Assembly: GCA_011763485.2 (NCBI GenBank)
Contig: JAANSK020289823.1
Coordinates: forward strand, 1 to 20,104
From: Isoetes engelmannii
Lineage: Eukaryota > Streptophyta > Lycopodiopsida > Isoetales > Isoetaceae
Direction: 5' to 3'
Length of the DNA: 20,104 nucleotides
Position numbers and translations under genes: made by a program. A model generated the notes under the pieces. The model searched no databases. It was not told the origin of the DNA and saw only the letters and a program-made list of their open reading frames with translations. Positions 9,639 to 18,690 of this stretch are shown in pieces; position 1 is the stretch's first letter; each line of letters opens with the position of its first letter.

Positions 9639-9901
9639 ATAATGCCCTCGTCAGAGGGCGTTATGGGAATAAAATTCATGGGCAATATGGCCATGGCCAA
9701 AATGGCGAGGGTGTGGGCGTGCGCCCGAGCCATTTTAGCCATGGCCAAATTGCCCGAGAATTTTATTCCCATTAACACCCGAGGGCCTGAGAATTTTATT
9801 CCCATTAACACCCGAGGGCCTGGGTGTTATTAACACCCTGCTCGAGGGTGTTACGAGGCTTCGTGATAACGCCCTAGGGCGTTATGGCTGTTTTAGCCGT
9901 A
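9639..9901. repeat. Foldback element built of nested and overlapping inverted repeats
   Basis: Six inverted repeats fill this block. First, ATAATGCCCTC/GAGGGCGTTAT (9639-9649 with 9654-9664). Second, a long hairpin with 44-nt arms, 9663-9706 and 9729-9772, matching at 40 of 44 positions, whose 22-nt centre contains GGGCGTGCGCCC. Third, GGGTGTTA-T-TAACACCC (9822-9838). Fourth, TAACACCCT/AGGGTGTTA (9831-9839 with 9845-9853), which competes with the third. Fifth, a perfect 20-nt palindrome at 9866-9885 (halves ATAACGCCCT and AGGGCGTTAT). Sixth, TATGGCT/AGCCGTA (9883-9901) with one G-U-type pair. The two ends share the motif GGGCGTTATGG. There is no coding content. It looks like a foldback or MITE-type non-autonomous element of unassigned family, ending about 105 bp before the next gene's start codon. 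Confidence 0.88.
9756..9821. repeat. Perfect 33-bp direct tandem duplication inside the foldback block
   Basis: The units 9756-9788 and 9789-9821 are identical over all 33 bases, beginning GAGAATTTTATTCCC and ending CGAGGGCCT. The first unit overlaps the right arm of the long hairpin, so the second is an extra copy of the hairpin's edge. Perfect identity suggests a recent duplication, for example by replication slippage at the hairpin base. Confidence 0.92.
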
Positions 9902-10006
9902 AAAACCCAAGGAGCATTGTGTGAAGGAGCCACATCATACTCAGCAATCCAAATAGATTCTTCAGCCCGAAAAAATGCTTAAACAGATTTAGGTGCAGAA
10001 GAACAT

Positions 10007-12701
10007 ATGGCAGGATACAAGGGGTTACTCGGCGTGGCTGCACTATGTTATATTGCAGTAGATTATCTTAGAGTAATTTCTCCATCGTTGCATTCTACTT
10101 TGCAGCCCCTTCTATGGGGATTATTTGCAGTTGCAGCAGCCTCCAGGGCTCCATTTTATCCCTATTGGTCTACGGAGGTTCGCAGCGTGCTCTTGTTTCT
10201 GGGTTCTCTTATATTTATGCTGAGTAGTCTGGTTGTGGAAGCCATTGCTGTTCAGTTTGTCACCTCTGTCCTTGGACTTGACTGGCACTGGTATACTTTT
10301 ACATTGATCTGTACTTGGGTTCTTGTTTAGAATATGGATTGGAAAACAAATGCTGGTTTAAAATGTTTACTCTTACGTTGATCTGTACTTGGGTTCTTGT
10401 TTAGAATGCATGATCTTTAATATTGATGGATTGGAAAGTTGATCTTACAAATGCTGGTTCAAAATGTTGAGAGTCAATGTCAGGAAAATGCAGTTCGAAA
10501 AATGAATGGATAAAAAGTAGATCTAATGCTAAGAAAAATGTAGAAGGTAGTAACATTACAAGAAATAAAATTTAACCATGGTATGCTTGTTTTAATGGCA
10601 GGTCAGCCCATCCTCTTCCCGACACAGGACAGTGGATTTTCCTTTCGTTGAATGAGAAGCTCCCAAATGCATTGGTTAACTTCCTTCGCGCACCCTTGAT
10701 AGGATTGCACCATTACTTGATGCTCTTTATTATGTTGGGTTTTTCTGTGCTGTTTGGATGCATCAAAGCTCCGGGCCTTGGTTTGGGAGCAAGGTACATG
10801 TTTACTATGGGAATTGGAAGGTTGCTTCGAGTCTTGACATTCGTTGGCACTATTTTACCATCTGCAAGACCATGGTGTGCCCGCACCAGATTTCTTGTTC
10901 CCAAGCATCCTCACCCATGGGCTCAGACTTATTACATGCCATATGCAGATAATCCCGATAAAGTTTATCATCTTCTTCAACAGGACAAACTCTATGGCAA
11001 GTAATCATTCTAAAATTTTATAACCGTCATTTACTGCAATTCCATTCTACTGTAGTTTATTATTTTCCATGTCTCATGCTGTTGCTTGCTCTCCTGATCT
11101 GTTTTTATAACTTCAAATAATCATTAACTTTCATACTACATCCTCCAGAAGTTTATCATTCCTGCATAGAAATGATATGCTAGTCACTTATGTAGATCGT
11201 TACCAGTCATATAATATATCTCTATGCATTATTTTCTGTCTACTGCTGGTTACAGCTACATAACAATGATATCTGAAACTTGGCCTGCTTCTGGTGCAAG
11301 GGTATGCTGTCAAGCTGGCATTTCCTGCTCTCATACAGTCAAAACCGCCTATGTCGACATGCTGAGATCTGAGGCTTAGGTTTTTGCTTTTACTTTGGCT
11401 TCTACATATGATAAAACTTAATGCATACAGGTTTGAGTTGAGATTTCAGTCTTTATAAACTTTGCCCATGATGTTTAATTATTGACCTGATGCCCACAGG
11501 TTTTTCTTACAGTTAAGCTGCAACTAACTTGCTCTGCATCTGCAACTAACTCGCCTTTAAAGGGTCAAAACTAAAAAAAACTGTGAGGGAAGAGGTAACA
11601 TCATGCAAAGTGATGCTAGCACTTGTAGAAAGTATTTTTGACATTTGTAAGTTATCATGCTAGAGGTGTTCCAAAAGAATGTTGCTGTCTGTAATGATTA
11701 TATAAAAGTAGTCTAGAATCAAAAGTAAGCTCGTAAATAGGTATGATAAATGTTAACCAGAAACCACAAACCACAAACCTAAAGCTAGGTAAGGAAATAA
11801 CATTTTAACTGTTTTGTTCTTTTGTTTTCCTTGTTCTAAAATTTGAAGGGACAAGCCTTAAAAGTCCTATTGATTCTAATGACTATGCCTCCGTTCTTGA
11901 TGTTCTTGATATATGCTGCTATCTGTGCATTCATATTGTGAGGACCATATAGACATCTCAACGATCTGATCCTAAATATGTTTTATATTTACCCATGCAG
12001 CTCAGGTTGCTGATTATCCAGCTGAATATGTACCTGATTGGGGCTGGATGCAGTTTTTAGTGAACTTTTTACGCCCTGTAGATCCAAAGACTTTGCCAGG
12101 AGGGAAGGCTGCCTCGTGGTTCAGTACGCTAAAAAGAGCGGGAGGAGGCTGCAATGATCTAGTCTATAGTGGGCACATTTTAGTTTCTGTCTTGACAGCT
12201 ATGGCCTGGACAGTGAGTATTCAATAATAGACCATGGAAAAGGCCTTTCCACCTTGCTTTGTGCTTTTTCATATCTTTTTAACCCATGAATGCCTTTTGC
12301 ATCAGGAAGCCTATCCTGGTTGGACATCTGTGTCGATCTGGCTTCTGGTTTTGCATTCTGCTCAGCGCGAGATCCGCGAACGTCACCATTACACTATTGA
12401 TGTTGTTGCTGGCATCTATGTAGGGATCATGCTTTGGAGGACAACAAGCTTCATATGGTCAAAGAAAGATGGTTCAGAGCTTAGAAGATTAAAATTGCTC
12501 GAGAAAATTGAAGGAAAGCTCATGAAAGCTTCCAAGGATGGAAACTTGGATGAAATAAGGAAATGCCTGGAAGAATTGCACAAGTCCAAGGATAGGAAAG
12601 AACATACATCAAAGAAAGTAGTCTTTGTCTCAGCTGCTCTAATCATTACTATATCTCTAGGGCTTGGATTATTAGCTTTTGTTTGGACAGCTGATGGATA
12701 A
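10007..12701 (+). CDS. Sphingomyelin-synthase-like (PAP2_C family) multi-pass membrane protein, complete four-exon gene
   Basis: Exons are 10007-10290, 10602-10996, 12001-12212 and 12306-12701 (TAA at 12699-12701), giving 428 residues. Introns 1 and 3 are GT-AG (gtatac...gcag; gtgagt...tcag); intron 2 is GC-AG. The protein has membrane segments near 5-20, 33-47, 59-82, 134-147, 305-314, 330-341 and 402-424. The catalytic signature of the sphingomyelin/inositolphosphorylceramide synthase superfamily is complete: GRLLRVLTF..T.LP (167-181), CNDLVYSGH (His285) and RHHYTID (His325, Asp329). The LPDTGQW, GARYMFTM and AQREIRERHHYTID blocks match, from memory, the plant family of Arabidopsis AT1G43580, distinct from characterised IPC synthases. 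By family, the reaction would be transfer or hydrolysis of a lipid phosphate head group at a membrane; the substrate is unknown to me. The helical stretch at 350-400 before the last membrane segment is charged. The ATG at 10007 fits the family's short N terminus. Confidence 0.92.
10297..10466 (+). repeat. Degenerate tandem duplication starting just inside intron 1
   Basis: A 37-nt block at 10297-10333 recurs at 10371-10407 with 35 of 37 positions equal (shared core GATCTGTACTTGGGTTC). The following part, GATTGGAAA...CAAATGCTGGTT, also recurs with small insertions, so the full duplicated unit is roughly 75-95 nt. It begins six bases after the intron 1 donor and duplicates no coding sequence. 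Confidence 0.8.
10997..12000 (+). other. GC-AG intron (intron 2 of the sphingomyelin-synthase-like gene)
   Basis: The upstream exon must end one base into a codon for the downstream exon to read QVADYPAEYVPDWG. Only the donor CTATG|GCAAGT at 10996/10997 does this: G plus CT gives Ala227. The nearby GT at 11001 would put TGA four codons later. GCAAGT is the usual strong donor of GC-AG introns. The acceptor is CCCATGCAG|CT at 12000/12001. The intron is 1004 nt and otherwise unremarkable. Confidence 0.85.
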
Positions 12702-12867
12702 AGAAGACCCATCTTATTTATTCCATTTAACTTTGGGTTCTTTTACACAATGGCTGAAGAAAGTTATACATGAAGCACCAACTACCCTCATCATGAATAT
12801 CACGAAGTTGAATTAGCTTTCTGTAATTGAAGTAATGATAAATAATAGTTTTCAGATGAAAGGAGAT

Positions 12868-12873
12868 AATAAA
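12868..12873 (+). other. Candidate polyadenylation signal AATAAA
   Basis: An AATAAA lies 167 nt after the stop codon of the sphingomyelin-synthase-like gene, a plausible distance for a plant 3' UTR. Plant signals are loose, so this is only a candidate. Confidence 0.35.
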
Positions 12874-13328
12874 CATTATCCCAATGCTCAAAGATTTGGT
12901 GAAACCATGTTGCATTTTTGTTGGTTTGGCATGCCACCAAGAATATGGATTGTGGAACTAATCAAAGGCTTGTTAAAAGCCAAGGTTTTTTTTGGTATGT
13001 TCCTAATGTACTTTTTATTTGGGCCCTTTTGAAGGAGCCATTTGTTGGATAATCTCATGATTGGTGGTTGGTATTTAGCATTTGTTTCAATTTCCAAAAA
13101 AGGTAAAAAAGAAAAGGAATTAATGTGAATTTGAAGCTCCAGTGAATCCTTAGTTATTAACAACAACAATAACAATCCAAGATCATGATTTCTGATGAAG
13201 AAAGGTTCAAAATGCCACTTTCATAAGTTCTTAGGGCAATCGTATAAAGAAGTCTCCATGTCATAGTAATTCAAAACTCAATGTGCTAAGTGTGCCATGG
13301 AAAACTCAATGTAACACGTTAACATTGT
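12874..13328. other. Intergenic DNA, no gene recognised
   Basis: AT-rich sequence downstream of the sphingomyelin-synthase-like gene. The open frames are short and low in complexity. Nothing else is recognised. Confidence 0.4.
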
Positions 13329-13440
13329 ACTTGTTGTAGTAGTAAAGTTTTGTTGCACTTGATTATTAGCATGAAGATATTAGCATTTGTTGTAGTAGTA
13401 AACTTTTGTTGCACTTGATTGTTAGCATGAAGATATTAGC
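13329..13440. repeat. Tandem duplication of a 56-bp unit
   Basis: Units 13329-13384 and 13385-13440 match at 53 of 56 positions, sharing TTGTTGTAGTAGTAAA and GCATGAAGATATTAGC. The high identity points to recent duplication. No coding meaning is seen. Confidence 0.92.
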
Positions 13441-13574
13441 ATGACATGGTCATGTGACAGATGATCCATCACTTCACGAAGCTCCTTCCTGCGCTTACAT
13501 AACTAAAGAGGAGAAATGTCCTCCGCCTTGAGAGTTTTGGCCTTCTAAGGTGTATATCATGAAATTGAACTAGT

Positions 13575-14017
13575 TTAAGCATGAGGACAATTAAATCGTG
13601 CAACCCCTGCCTTAGTAGCATAGACAACTCCACAATTATGCACATGCATGACATCAATAAAGAAATGCAAAGCGTCACGATCTATATCTGAATGGTCTTT
13701 TGCCCTGACTGTCTTTGCAACATCTATAATGCGCAGATTCAAGGTTCTAGCATCAGACATCTAAACTCCACTCACTAGTCTGATGCCGGGGTTAGTGTGT
13801 ATTGTGGAGATGTCTGGACTCCCACTTGAATGCACTGATTTTCAACATGGCCATGAATCAAACTCTGAGGTTTGCACTGAGACGTCATCCCCCCACAGAT
13901 CTCTGACAACAACAGGCAGAAACCGTTCTGAGGATTAACTGTAACAACTCTGTCCATCTCAAGATAAGGTGCTGACACACTTTGGGTTGCCTTTGCAACT
14001 GTTTCAAATGCAACTTT
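13575..14017 (-). pseudogene. Two adjacent unrecognised coding-like stretches on the minus strand
   Basis: On the minus strand, 14017-13775 is open for 80 codons and 13760-13575 for 61 codons from an ATG. The first reads VAFETVAKATQSVSAPYLEM, then DRVVTVNPQNG. The second contains LRIIDVAKTVRAKDHSDI and DALHFFIDVMHVHNCGVV. Residue composition is protein-like in both, unlike the surrounding AT-rich noise, and they lie in the same order and strand only 14 bp apart. They could be two exons or one broken gene. A pyrimidine-rich run followed by an AG lies at the upstream edge of the first, which could be a splice acceptor. I do not recognise the family. Confidence 0.35.
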
Positions 14018-15540
14018 TTATGTAAAAAAAATAAGCAAACTCCATATCCAATATCTATTCTTACACATGTAGAAGATCTATCATTCATCTTCCAATGGTT
14101 GTCCCTTATTTCCTTTCTCTAAACAATTTTGTGATGGGAGCGGTGTAACTTTACCTTGATGATTGGGACTATTCACTGCACAATTCTTTATCTTATGTTC
14201 TACTATGAAAAGCTCCACCAAGGTCAACCTTAATAACTATGTGTAGTAATGATTACAGAGGTGCAAATTAAATTGAAACCGAATATAATTTCCGAGCAGT
14301 ACATGATGAATGACTATGTAATTAAGAATGGTAAATCTTAAATCCTTTTATCCTTAAGAATAGTAAATTGTGCATTATATGCTTTTCTCTCTTTATACGT
14401 ATAGGGTTCTTATAGTTCAACATGGTTAGAACTAGCAAGTTTTAATTTGTTGTTAGAATTGAATTCTACAAGTGGTATTATACATTACTTTTCCAATTAT
14501 GTTACTTAGTGTAGAATATACAAGCACTATCTTGGGGCAACAACCAAGCAAAAAAATTCTTTGCGCTGTTACTGGATATTTTTGAAGAAATAGCACTTGG
14601 GAAGATCCGTTGATTAAAAAAAAGGGAACTTTATCTATTTGTAAGCAATAATGGTGGGAAGCGGCTAACGCACATGAATAACTACAAGCAATTAAATTCT
14701 ATTTAAAAGACTAACTCATAGCATTGCTTTAACAGGTAGAGCTTGAGAGTTTTTTGCCATTGTGGGGTGCGTGAAATAGAGCATCAAGTGAGATGCCTGC
14801 TGCTCTGTGATGTGCGTCCTTTAGTTTCTAGAATTTGGAGTCGGTTATGAAGGACCTACTATTCACTCGGACCTTCGATTTGAAACTTGGATTGTGGTTT
14901 GTGTCGAGTTTGAATGCTAGGCAGGTGTATCCTCTCCTTCCGACAGAAGTCGTTTAGAATCGCTTGGTTGGTTGCTAATTGTTGCTGGCCGATCTGTTGG
15001 GTATGTGTGTCGTATGCAAGGGTAACAGTAGAGCAGGCTTGGGAGAGAGGTGGAAAGGGAAGGGTATAGATACAGGATAGAAAGACAAATACAATAATCA
15101 ATGAATATGATGTACATTAAATAAAACAAGCGTCGGAAACCAATGTTTTTTTAGATCGAGTATTGGTAATATGGTAAATGCATGAACAAAAGTCCATATA
15201 AACAATTTGGCAAGAAACTTAGGATCCCGAGACAAATAGCTTCCAATCAACTAGACGAACTTTGGATTTCTTGTTTGTGTGGCTTTATTTTTTTTACCAA
15301 GCACTTGTACTCCACTATACCCTCTCTCTTTATTTTCCTAATCTCTAATGTTTCTTTCTTCTATGTGTGAATTTGGTCTTCTACGAAAAGCAACATATTG
15401 TGCAAAATATGGACATCATAATGACATTCAATATGAAGCTATTTAATGAGGTAATCAATTAAAAAAGTCATCGTAAATATTATTTACCTTAATTACATCA
15501 CATATTATGGGGCGTAATTTGCTCCACCTCGCATTTGGCC
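14018..15540. other. AT-rich intergenic DNA, no gene recognised
   Basis: Short, mostly low-complexity open frames occur on both strands. The segment around 14860-15125 is less AT-rich and has two overlapping minus-strand frames with no recognisable domain. It may be a worn repeat, but I could not define ends. No RNA gene is seen. Confidence 0.35.
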
Positions 15541-15570
15541 TATAATTTAAGGCAAAATGATATCTACGTT

Positions 15571-15716
15571 GCATAATTTCTATGCCTTGGACCATTGCAT
15601 GGCAAAAATGCCTCGGCGGTGCTGCCAGCTTCGGCAGTGGGTTGGGCAAAGCCCTCGCCCTGTGCCTCAGCTGGCAACATTGTACCATGCAATGGCCCTC
15701 CTTATAAAAATTATAT
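15571..15716. repeat. Long imperfect hairpin (foldback or MITE-like)
   Basis: Arms 15571-15602 and 15685-15716 pair imperfectly; the inner ends CCATTGCATGG and CCATGCAATGG pair perfectly. Pairing resumes further in (about 15623-15642, TGCCAGCT..GGCA, with 15661-15680). It closes on GGGC-AAA-GCCC at 15644-15654. The whole is about 146 nt of nearly continuous inverted repeat, richer in G+C than its flanks. It has no coding content. The shape would also suit a small-RNA precursor. Confidence 0.7.
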
Positions 15717-15890
15717 AGTACATTAACTCTCAACTCGTCTTTAACAATGACAATAGAAGCAAGAAACAATGACGCTCATGACTATGGTACTTAGGGCAGC
15801 TGGCTCTCCAACCGTGTCATTTTTATTAGGGTTTTCTATCAGGTTAGGGGCCGGATTAGGCCTGCTTGATTTCGGCCACTTTCGGTCGAG

Positions 15891-16181
15891 ATGGGAGAGA
15901 CTGGTGCTGCTTCATCTATGGCGGCGACAAAATGGCGTGAATCTGCCGCTAGCTTGGTGATACATAGCCTCCCAGTTTTTGTGCAAAAAGAGGTAAATAA
16001 CTCAGTGGGCAGCTCTTTGCCCTCGGTGGCGGCTGCTCCAGTGACTCTAGAAGAAGGGAATTTTCCTCCCTTACAAGGCACTGCGGGTAAGAGAGCGGAC
16101 GGTAATGGGAATTTGCATCAAACATGTACACATTCCAACCTTAATGTAGTTCCTCAGCCTCAACTTAATGGTGGTGCTTGA
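15891..16181 (+). CDS. Hypothetical 96-residue open frame, possibly part of a mobile-element ORF1
   Basis: The frame is Ala/Ser/Gly-rich at the start (GAASSMAATKWRESAAS) and includes EEGNFPPLQGT, a phrase style seen in retroelement first ORFs. After it, another frame at about 16180-16310 continues with basic, Gln/Asn/Arg-rich residues (ESRQNNARKGRWNN), which suggests a longer RNA-binding-like protein now out of frame. There is no RT, endonuclease or zinc knuckle in view. I do not recognise the family, and the frame may be chance. The region is richer in G+C than its surroundings. Confidence 0.25.
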   Translation: MGETGAASSMAATKWRESAASLVIHSLPVFVQKEVNNSVGSSLPSVAAAPVTLEEGNFPPLQGTAGKRADGNGNLHQTCTHSNLNVVPQPQLNGGA

Positions 16182-16743
16182 AAGTCATCTGATTCTGTCA
16201 CAAAAGTTTCATATCAAAGAATTGATGTGGGTATGGCAGAATCAAGGCAAAACAATGCCAGAAAGGGACGATGGAACAATTTGGAGCATAGATCAAAGCA
16301 AAAATGAGAAAGAAGGGGGCAAAATAATGCCGAAAAAAGGTGGTGGAACCTTCCAAAGCATTCTAGGAAGTCATGATGCTGCAGCACATCTCTGGAAAGG
16401 AATCAATTTGGCTAAAATCAAAGTAAGTTTCTTGTTCTTCGCTCAAAGGCTCATTTTTTTCTTCTAATAGTTATGATATTGCCATTATTGCATGTTGCAT
16501 TTTTCACTTTGATCACATTGCGCTAGAAGCCAGATCTAAAGGGCTCGCTTTGCTCTTGCTATTCATCAATTTATAAACAGGCCTTGGAAGCACCTTCATT
16601 TCGCGAAATATTATCTGCAAAAAGTACTCGGTTCTTCAAATTTTTGTTATGAAGCTCCCTTATCCACACTTCTGTTCAACATCCAATCTGCAACTCCAGT
16701 TCTTCATCAGTTTGCTTCATAACTTGCTCGGACCATGGTTAAG
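16182..16743. other. No gene recognised
   Basis: It begins with the basic, out-of-frame continuation of the preceding open frame (to about 16420) and then becomes ordinary AT-rich DNA. No RNA gene or repeat was seen. Confidence 0.35.
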
Positions 16744-16847
16744 GGAGGTCAACCTCCTCCTTTCGAGGGTCATGCAAAATAACCCTCTCAGCCTGCCGGC
16801 CTCGAGAGTTATTTTGCATAACCCTCTCAAGGAGGAGGTTAACCTCC
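16744..16847. repeat. Foldback element whose arms are themselves palindromic
   Basis: The left arm 16744-16789 and right arm 16804-16847 are inverted copies with only a few differences and a 2-nt indel. They share GGAGGT(C/T)AACCTCCTCC and ATGCAAAATAAC. The loop (16790-16803) contains GCCGGC. The right arm carries a perfect 18-nt palindrome (16832-16849, GAGGAGGTT/AACCTCCTC). The left carries the one-change version GGAGGTCAACCTCC. GAGGGT...ACCCTC also pairs within the left arm. It is non-coding and of unassigned family. Confidence 0.88.
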
Positions 16848-17105
16848 TCATATAGTTCTAGTTGAGCTCGCCCAGGTGCTGCTTGGCTGGTTTGGATTTG
16901 ACATCACAAGTTTTTGGGTCATTTCGGATCTGCCAGTACTGGTTTCTACTGCCATGATTCCCATGCAGGCATGCTCCTCTATCTCGGCAACAAGATCTGC
17001 TGGAACGATTAGTATCCCATCTAGATGCTTTGCTTTGATTTGCCTTTTCCCAGCTGCCCCCTTCACAATTACATTATTCCCATATACAAAGTGTTTATAT
17101 GTGAC
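16848..17105 (-). pseudogene. Unrecognised coding-like stretch ending at the foldback element
   Basis: The minus strand is open for about 86 codons from 17105 to a stop at 16848-16850. It reads YGNNVIVKGAAGKRQIK, then KHLDGILIVPADLVAEIEEH and GIMAVETSTGRSEMTQKLV. This looks like real protein, with hydrophobic strands and an amphipathic helix and no low complexity. A TGTAG just upstream could be a splice acceptor, so it may be an exon or the relic of one. Its stop codon falls immediately beside the foldback at 16744-16847, so the element may have cut into the reading frame. I do not recognise the family. Confidence 0.35.
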
Positions 17106-17106
17106 C

Positions 17107-17439
17107 TACATATATTTGAGATGCGGAAGCATGAACGTAAAAGAAGGAATGATCTTGAATGTGGAAAGAGAATGCAATTCCTTATGTTGTATGCTGGATT
17201 ATTAAACATATCTGCCTTCGGCGATCGACGTCTGAATGGACTAACTTTTTGCCTTGAAATTTTAGTTGCAAACGAGTTACATGGACAACAATCTCGAAGC
17301 AAATTTATAACATTGTTGGCACCTGATTGATTGCAATGTACTGCATATATTTAGCAAGGGAAGATGTAGGGAGATATCTGTTAGTACACAAAATCAATAT
17401 GTAGAGCTAATCACATTGTCATGGGCTAAAATAATTGTG
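17107..17439. other. No gene recognised
   Basis: Short open frames overlap on both strands, including about 17025-17330 on the + strand. None has a recognisable domain, and no repeat stands out. Confidence 0.35.
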
Positions 17440-17775
17440 GATCCCCAAGCCCAGTTGCTTCGTAGATCTGTTACTTCTCGTCCCAACTCCACACCAGTTC
17501 TGGTCTTTCTCCAGTTCGGTCCATCCCCCAAGTCAGCTCCTTCCATAGATCAGTTTTGTTTTACCCTTCTACCTGCATGACTTCGAAAGCCAGGGAGTTA
17601 GCTAGAAACTCAAAGCCCTCTTAGCAACCTCCACCAACATCCGAGCTAAGCCCAACTAAGCTTCTGAATCCCGTTCAGGCTCCTGTTCCAGCAGACGCCT
17701 CCTCAAATCTGGAGACCCTAGATATGCCACATCTTGAGCTCAAATTCTAAACTAAAATTGAGGCTATTTCGTCCA

Positions 17776-17825
17776 CAATCACTGTTACAGACACCTCCGC
17801 GCAATCACTGTTACAGACACCTCCG
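17776..17825 (+). repeat. Perfect 24-bp direct repeat, 26-bp period
   Basis: The sequences 17776-17799 and 17802-17825 are identical (CAATCACTGTTACAG...CACCTCCG), separated by two bases. This is a local duplication in the decayed retroelement-like region. A second small duplication, CTATATACAAGAGG, occurs at 18340-18353 and 18358-18371. Confidence 0.92.
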
Positions 17826-18690
17826 TGCTCTTGCCCATGGACAGTTGGATTTAGGTTTTGGAGCTCTTCAAAACCTACTTCAAGAAGTATATACTATCGA
17901 TTCCACAGACACTGCGAGCAGATGCCATGGTATAGATTGAGGCAGCAATTCAGATGCAGTCACGTGTGGATTCCGATGTCCCAATGCACGAGGCAGTTTA
18001 GGTGCAAACATAGGGGACTCCAGTGATAGTTTCACATGGCACACAGGTTCAGACAGTACACACAGTGCACGTCCACCCCAGCCCGAGCTTCAACCCAAGC
18101 AGGATCACCACCTGAACCTCCGTCTTGTGGGAGTTCGGTAAACATTTTCTGGTTCAGATATGGACGTGGCTGCACATTTTTCCATAGATATCATGCACAT
18201 TACGAGCCCAAACACGTTTATAGCACAAAGAGTGGGTGCCCACCGGCCACACCGGTCGCGCCATCTTCTAGTACATTTCTCTGCGCCACGATCGACTACA
18301 TGTTTTGCAGCATGGCAATCACCTCAAAGGCACTCATTTCTATATACAAGAGGGCCTCTATATACAAGAGGCTAACTCGTCGAAGAGATGAGCTATGCAA
18401 AGTTCGAGAGGCCAAACTTCAGAAAAAAATGGGCAGCGTATCGCGGAGGCTCAACAATTGTTTTAGACCATGGCCTACAAACCCCTAGTTGAGATATCTC
18501 CAGATGTGCCCCTACGTGTGGTGGTCCTGTGTCGTTTTGTTTTGTTCTCTTCTATCGTATTTTTGTTTTAAATTTTAAACTTCTATGTCTGTCTTGTGAT
18601 GGGGCTTAGTCCCCTAGGTTCAGTTTGAGCTTCGGCTTTCTACTTTGTATTGTCTACTGACCTAATGGGGTCTCTGTGGAAGTTAAAATT

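Noticed and set aside
9437-9833. Three overlapping open frames around the foldback block
   Set aside because: Their products (for example the repeated MGIKFSGP and NFIPINTRGP) only translate the inverted and direct repeats.
10713-10952. Open frames in other frames over exon 2 of the sphingomyelin-synthase-like gene
   Set aside because: The + strand frame has the conserved domain; the others are shadows.
11001-11002. GT donor at 11001 for intron 2
   Set aside because: Joining it to 12001 gives a stop four codons later, whereas GCAAGT at 10997 keeps the conserved frame.
14859-15129. Possible worn long terminal repeat
   Set aside because: There is a vague resemblance only. No paired copy, primer-binding site or bounded ends could be found.
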